From positions 1 to 64,000 of the forward strand of contig CASECZ010000006.1 of assembly GCA_949286725.1 (NCBI GenBank): a DNA stretch of 64,000 nucleotides. The letters are read 5' to 3'. Below are positions 62,798 to 64,000 of the stretch, piece after piece; the first letter of the stretch is position 1; each line of letters starts with the position of its first letter. The DNA comes from an uncultured Clostridia bacterium. Lineage in GTDB: Bacteria > Bacillota > Clostridia > Christensenellales > CAG-917. Position numbers and translations under genes: made by a program. The notes beneath the pieces are model-generated. The model was not told where the DNA came from. It did not search any database and saw only the letters and a list, made by a program, of their open reading frames with translations.

Positions 62798-63894
62798 ACG
62801 AGGATTACATACCCGAAGAACCGACGGCGGCGACGGAAGGCGGTGCCGAAACGGCGGCGGTCGAAAGCGCAGCCGAGGTTTCCGTGCGTTCCGACGCGGC
62901 GGACGCCGACGATGCGGTGGAGCGCGAGTTCGAGGCTGTCAAGGAGCGCGAGAAAAACCCCTTTGACAGTGACGGTTTTCACGGCGAAGTCGTCACCGAG
63001 GCCGTTATTCACGAACGCAAACTGCCCAAATCGTCCGAAAAATCCGCCACTTTCGAGACAGTGGAAGAGGTTTCGCCCGAAGCCGGTGTGTCGGACTCGG
63101 AGTATATCGCGGGGCTCAAACCGATAATTTATTATCATCTGAGCGACTTCGACGGGCCTCTCGACCTGCTGCTCGAACTCATCAAGGACGCCAAAATCAG
63201 GATTGAGGACATTTTCATTTCCGACGTTACGCGTCAGTACGTCGAAATCATAAAGAACACACCGAAAGAGGAGCTTGACTTCGAATATGCGGGCGAGTTC
63301 ATCACCCTTGCCGCCGAACTTGTCTATCTCAAATCGCTGCGCACGTTGCCTGCCGACGACGAGGACGAGGATTACGTGGACGAGGGCGAGTTTGAACGCG
63401 CCGCACTCATCAACAAGATAAAAGAATACGCTTTGATGAAAGAGCAGGCGGTAAAACTTCACGAACTGGAGACAATCAACCGCTTCTACCGTCCGCCCGT
63501 ATATACCGAGAAAGACTACCGCGTTTGCCTTACCAATTTCTCTTTGCCCAAACTCGTGAGCGCGTTGGCGCGCGTTCTGGTCAACGCGGAGCAGAGAGAG
63601 CGTTCGATAATCCCCAAAAAGGTCGTTCAGGACAGGTTCTCGGTGGCGGACCAGATGCGCCATATAGTGGAACTCATTTCCCTGTATGGGTCATTCACTT
63701 TCACGTCGCTTTTCGAACCCGACTTCGACCGCAGCGACATTGTGACGACTTTCCTTGCCGTGCTTGAACTGCTCAAATACGGCAGACTGCACGCCGAACA
63801 GGAGGAAATATTCGGCGAAATAATGCTTTACGCCGTGGAAGGCGCAAACGAAACTCCCATCGTGTTCGAGGAGGATGAGGATGGAAAATATTAA
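62785..63894 (+). CDS. scpA: Segregation and condensation protein ScpA with acidic N-terminal extension
   Basis: Kleisin subunit of the SMC-ScpAB condensin. The core starts near residue 112 with YYHLSDFDGPLDLLLELIKD, then ISDVTRQYVEIIKN, GEFITLAAELVYLKSLRTLP and a C-terminal winged helix (FLAVLELLKYGRLHAEQEE). The first 110 residues are an acidic, Ala/Glu-rich extension not found in usual ScpA (about 250 residues). I start at GTG 62785 because GAGGTG lies five bases upstream; ATG 62794 in frame is the alternative. It overlaps lysA by 13 bases. Confidence 0.92.
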   Translation: MVEMNEDYIPEEPTAATEGGAETAAVESAAEVSVRSDAADADDAVEREFEAVKEREKNPFDSDGFHGEVVTEAVIHERKLPKSSEKSATFETVEEVSPEAGVSDSEYIAGLKPIIYYHLSDFDGPLDLLLELIKDAKIRIEDIFISDVTRQYVEIIKNTPKEELDFEYAGEFITLAAELVYLKSLRTLPADDEDEDYVDEGEFERAALINKIKEYALMKEQAVKLHELETINRFYRPPVYTEKDYRVCLTNFSLPKLVSALARVLVNAEQRERSIIPKKVVQDRFSVADQMRHIVELISLYGSFTFTSLFEPDFDRSDIVTTFLAVLELLKYGRLHAEQEEIFGEIMLYAVEGANETPIVFEEDEDGKY

Positions 63895-64000
63895 GAACGT
63901 CGTCGAGGCCCTGATATTCTCTTCGGGCTCGCCGATTGCAAAACGCGACCTGATAGAAAAACTGCCCGAACTGACGGGAAGTCAGCTCAACGCGATAATC
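63881..64000 (+). CDS. scpB: Segregation and condensation protein ScpB, 3' part missing
   Basis: The first 40 codons are visible: MENIKNVVEALIFSSGSPIA then KRDLIEKLPELTG. This is the standard ScpB N-terminal winged helix (VEALIFSSG). GAGGAGG lies just upstream and the gene overlaps the scpA end by 14 bases, as commonly seen for scpA-scpB. The rest is beyond the window. Confidence 0.88.
   Translation, partial: MENIKNVVEALIFSSGSPIAKRDLIEKLPELTGSQLNAII

Overview
The window is a gene-dense chromosomal segment, and nearly all of it is conserved housekeeping sequence. It comes from an endospore-forming Bacillota, most likely a class Clostridia lineage of moderate GC. The main evidence is the cluster spoIIGA-sigE-sigG, followed by sigK and spoIVB. 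Supporting signs are a meso-diaminopimelate type MurE with lysA, RqcH, SepF, MraZ, strong GGAGG/GAGGTG ribosome binding sites and AT-rich sigma-A promoters. I see no insertion sequence, prophage, CRISPR array, tRNA or rRNA.

Layout. 0-5.7 kb: 3' end of hisS, rseC-like gene, trxA, glyA, then a divergent pair of Gly/Tyr/Asn-rich proteins beside an AprX-like subtilase. 5.7-12.5 kb: cysteine desulfurase-like gene divergent from a DUF3343 carrier, nth, the NfnAB flavoprotein pair, obgE and an unknown membrane protein. 12.6-20.8 kb: nadD-yqeK fusion, rsfS, an FMN riboswitch driving a ribU-tsaE fusion, tsaB, rimI, a hydrolase, a membrane-anchored murF and ddl. 20.9-31.3 kb: icd, a polysaccharide deacetylase, an SSB-like protein, alpha-galactosidase, yggS, sepF, lspA, rluD and rqcH. 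31.4-37.6 kb: tig, clpP, clpX, engB, a phosphoesterase and a coat-like protein. 37.9-51.2 kb: the division and cell-wall cluster (mraZ, rsmH, an ftsL-position gene, a PASTA PBP, murE, mraY, murD, ftsW, murA, ftsA, ftsZ). 51.6-61.3 kb: sporulation genes (spoIIGA, sigE, sigG, ylmC-like, nrdR, sigK, spoIVB, a Spo0A-type DNA-binding domain, a SpoIIM-like protein, dacF-like). The end holds lysA, scpA and the start of scpB.

The genes fit three programmes: peptidoglycan precursor synthesis with the divisome, endospore development, and protein quality control and ribosome-associated functions (tig-clpP-clpX, rqcH, rsfS, obgE, engB).

Four things stand out. (1) Three intergenic loci (14.24, 35.96 and 53.13 kb) each carry three 22-bp-phased copies of an AAAGTATWATAC-type near-palindrome that I cannot match to a known element. 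(2) Several unlinked genes on both strands have a -10 hexamer exactly 6 nt before the start codon and no Shine-Dalgarno sequence, implying systematic leaderless transcripts. (3) RibU and TsaE are fused in one reading frame downstream of an FMN riboswitch. (4) The gene beside spoIVB, where spo0A normally lies, encodes only the Spo0A effector domain, is inverted, and overlaps spoIVB tail to tail. All calls come from reading the sequence; no database search was possible.
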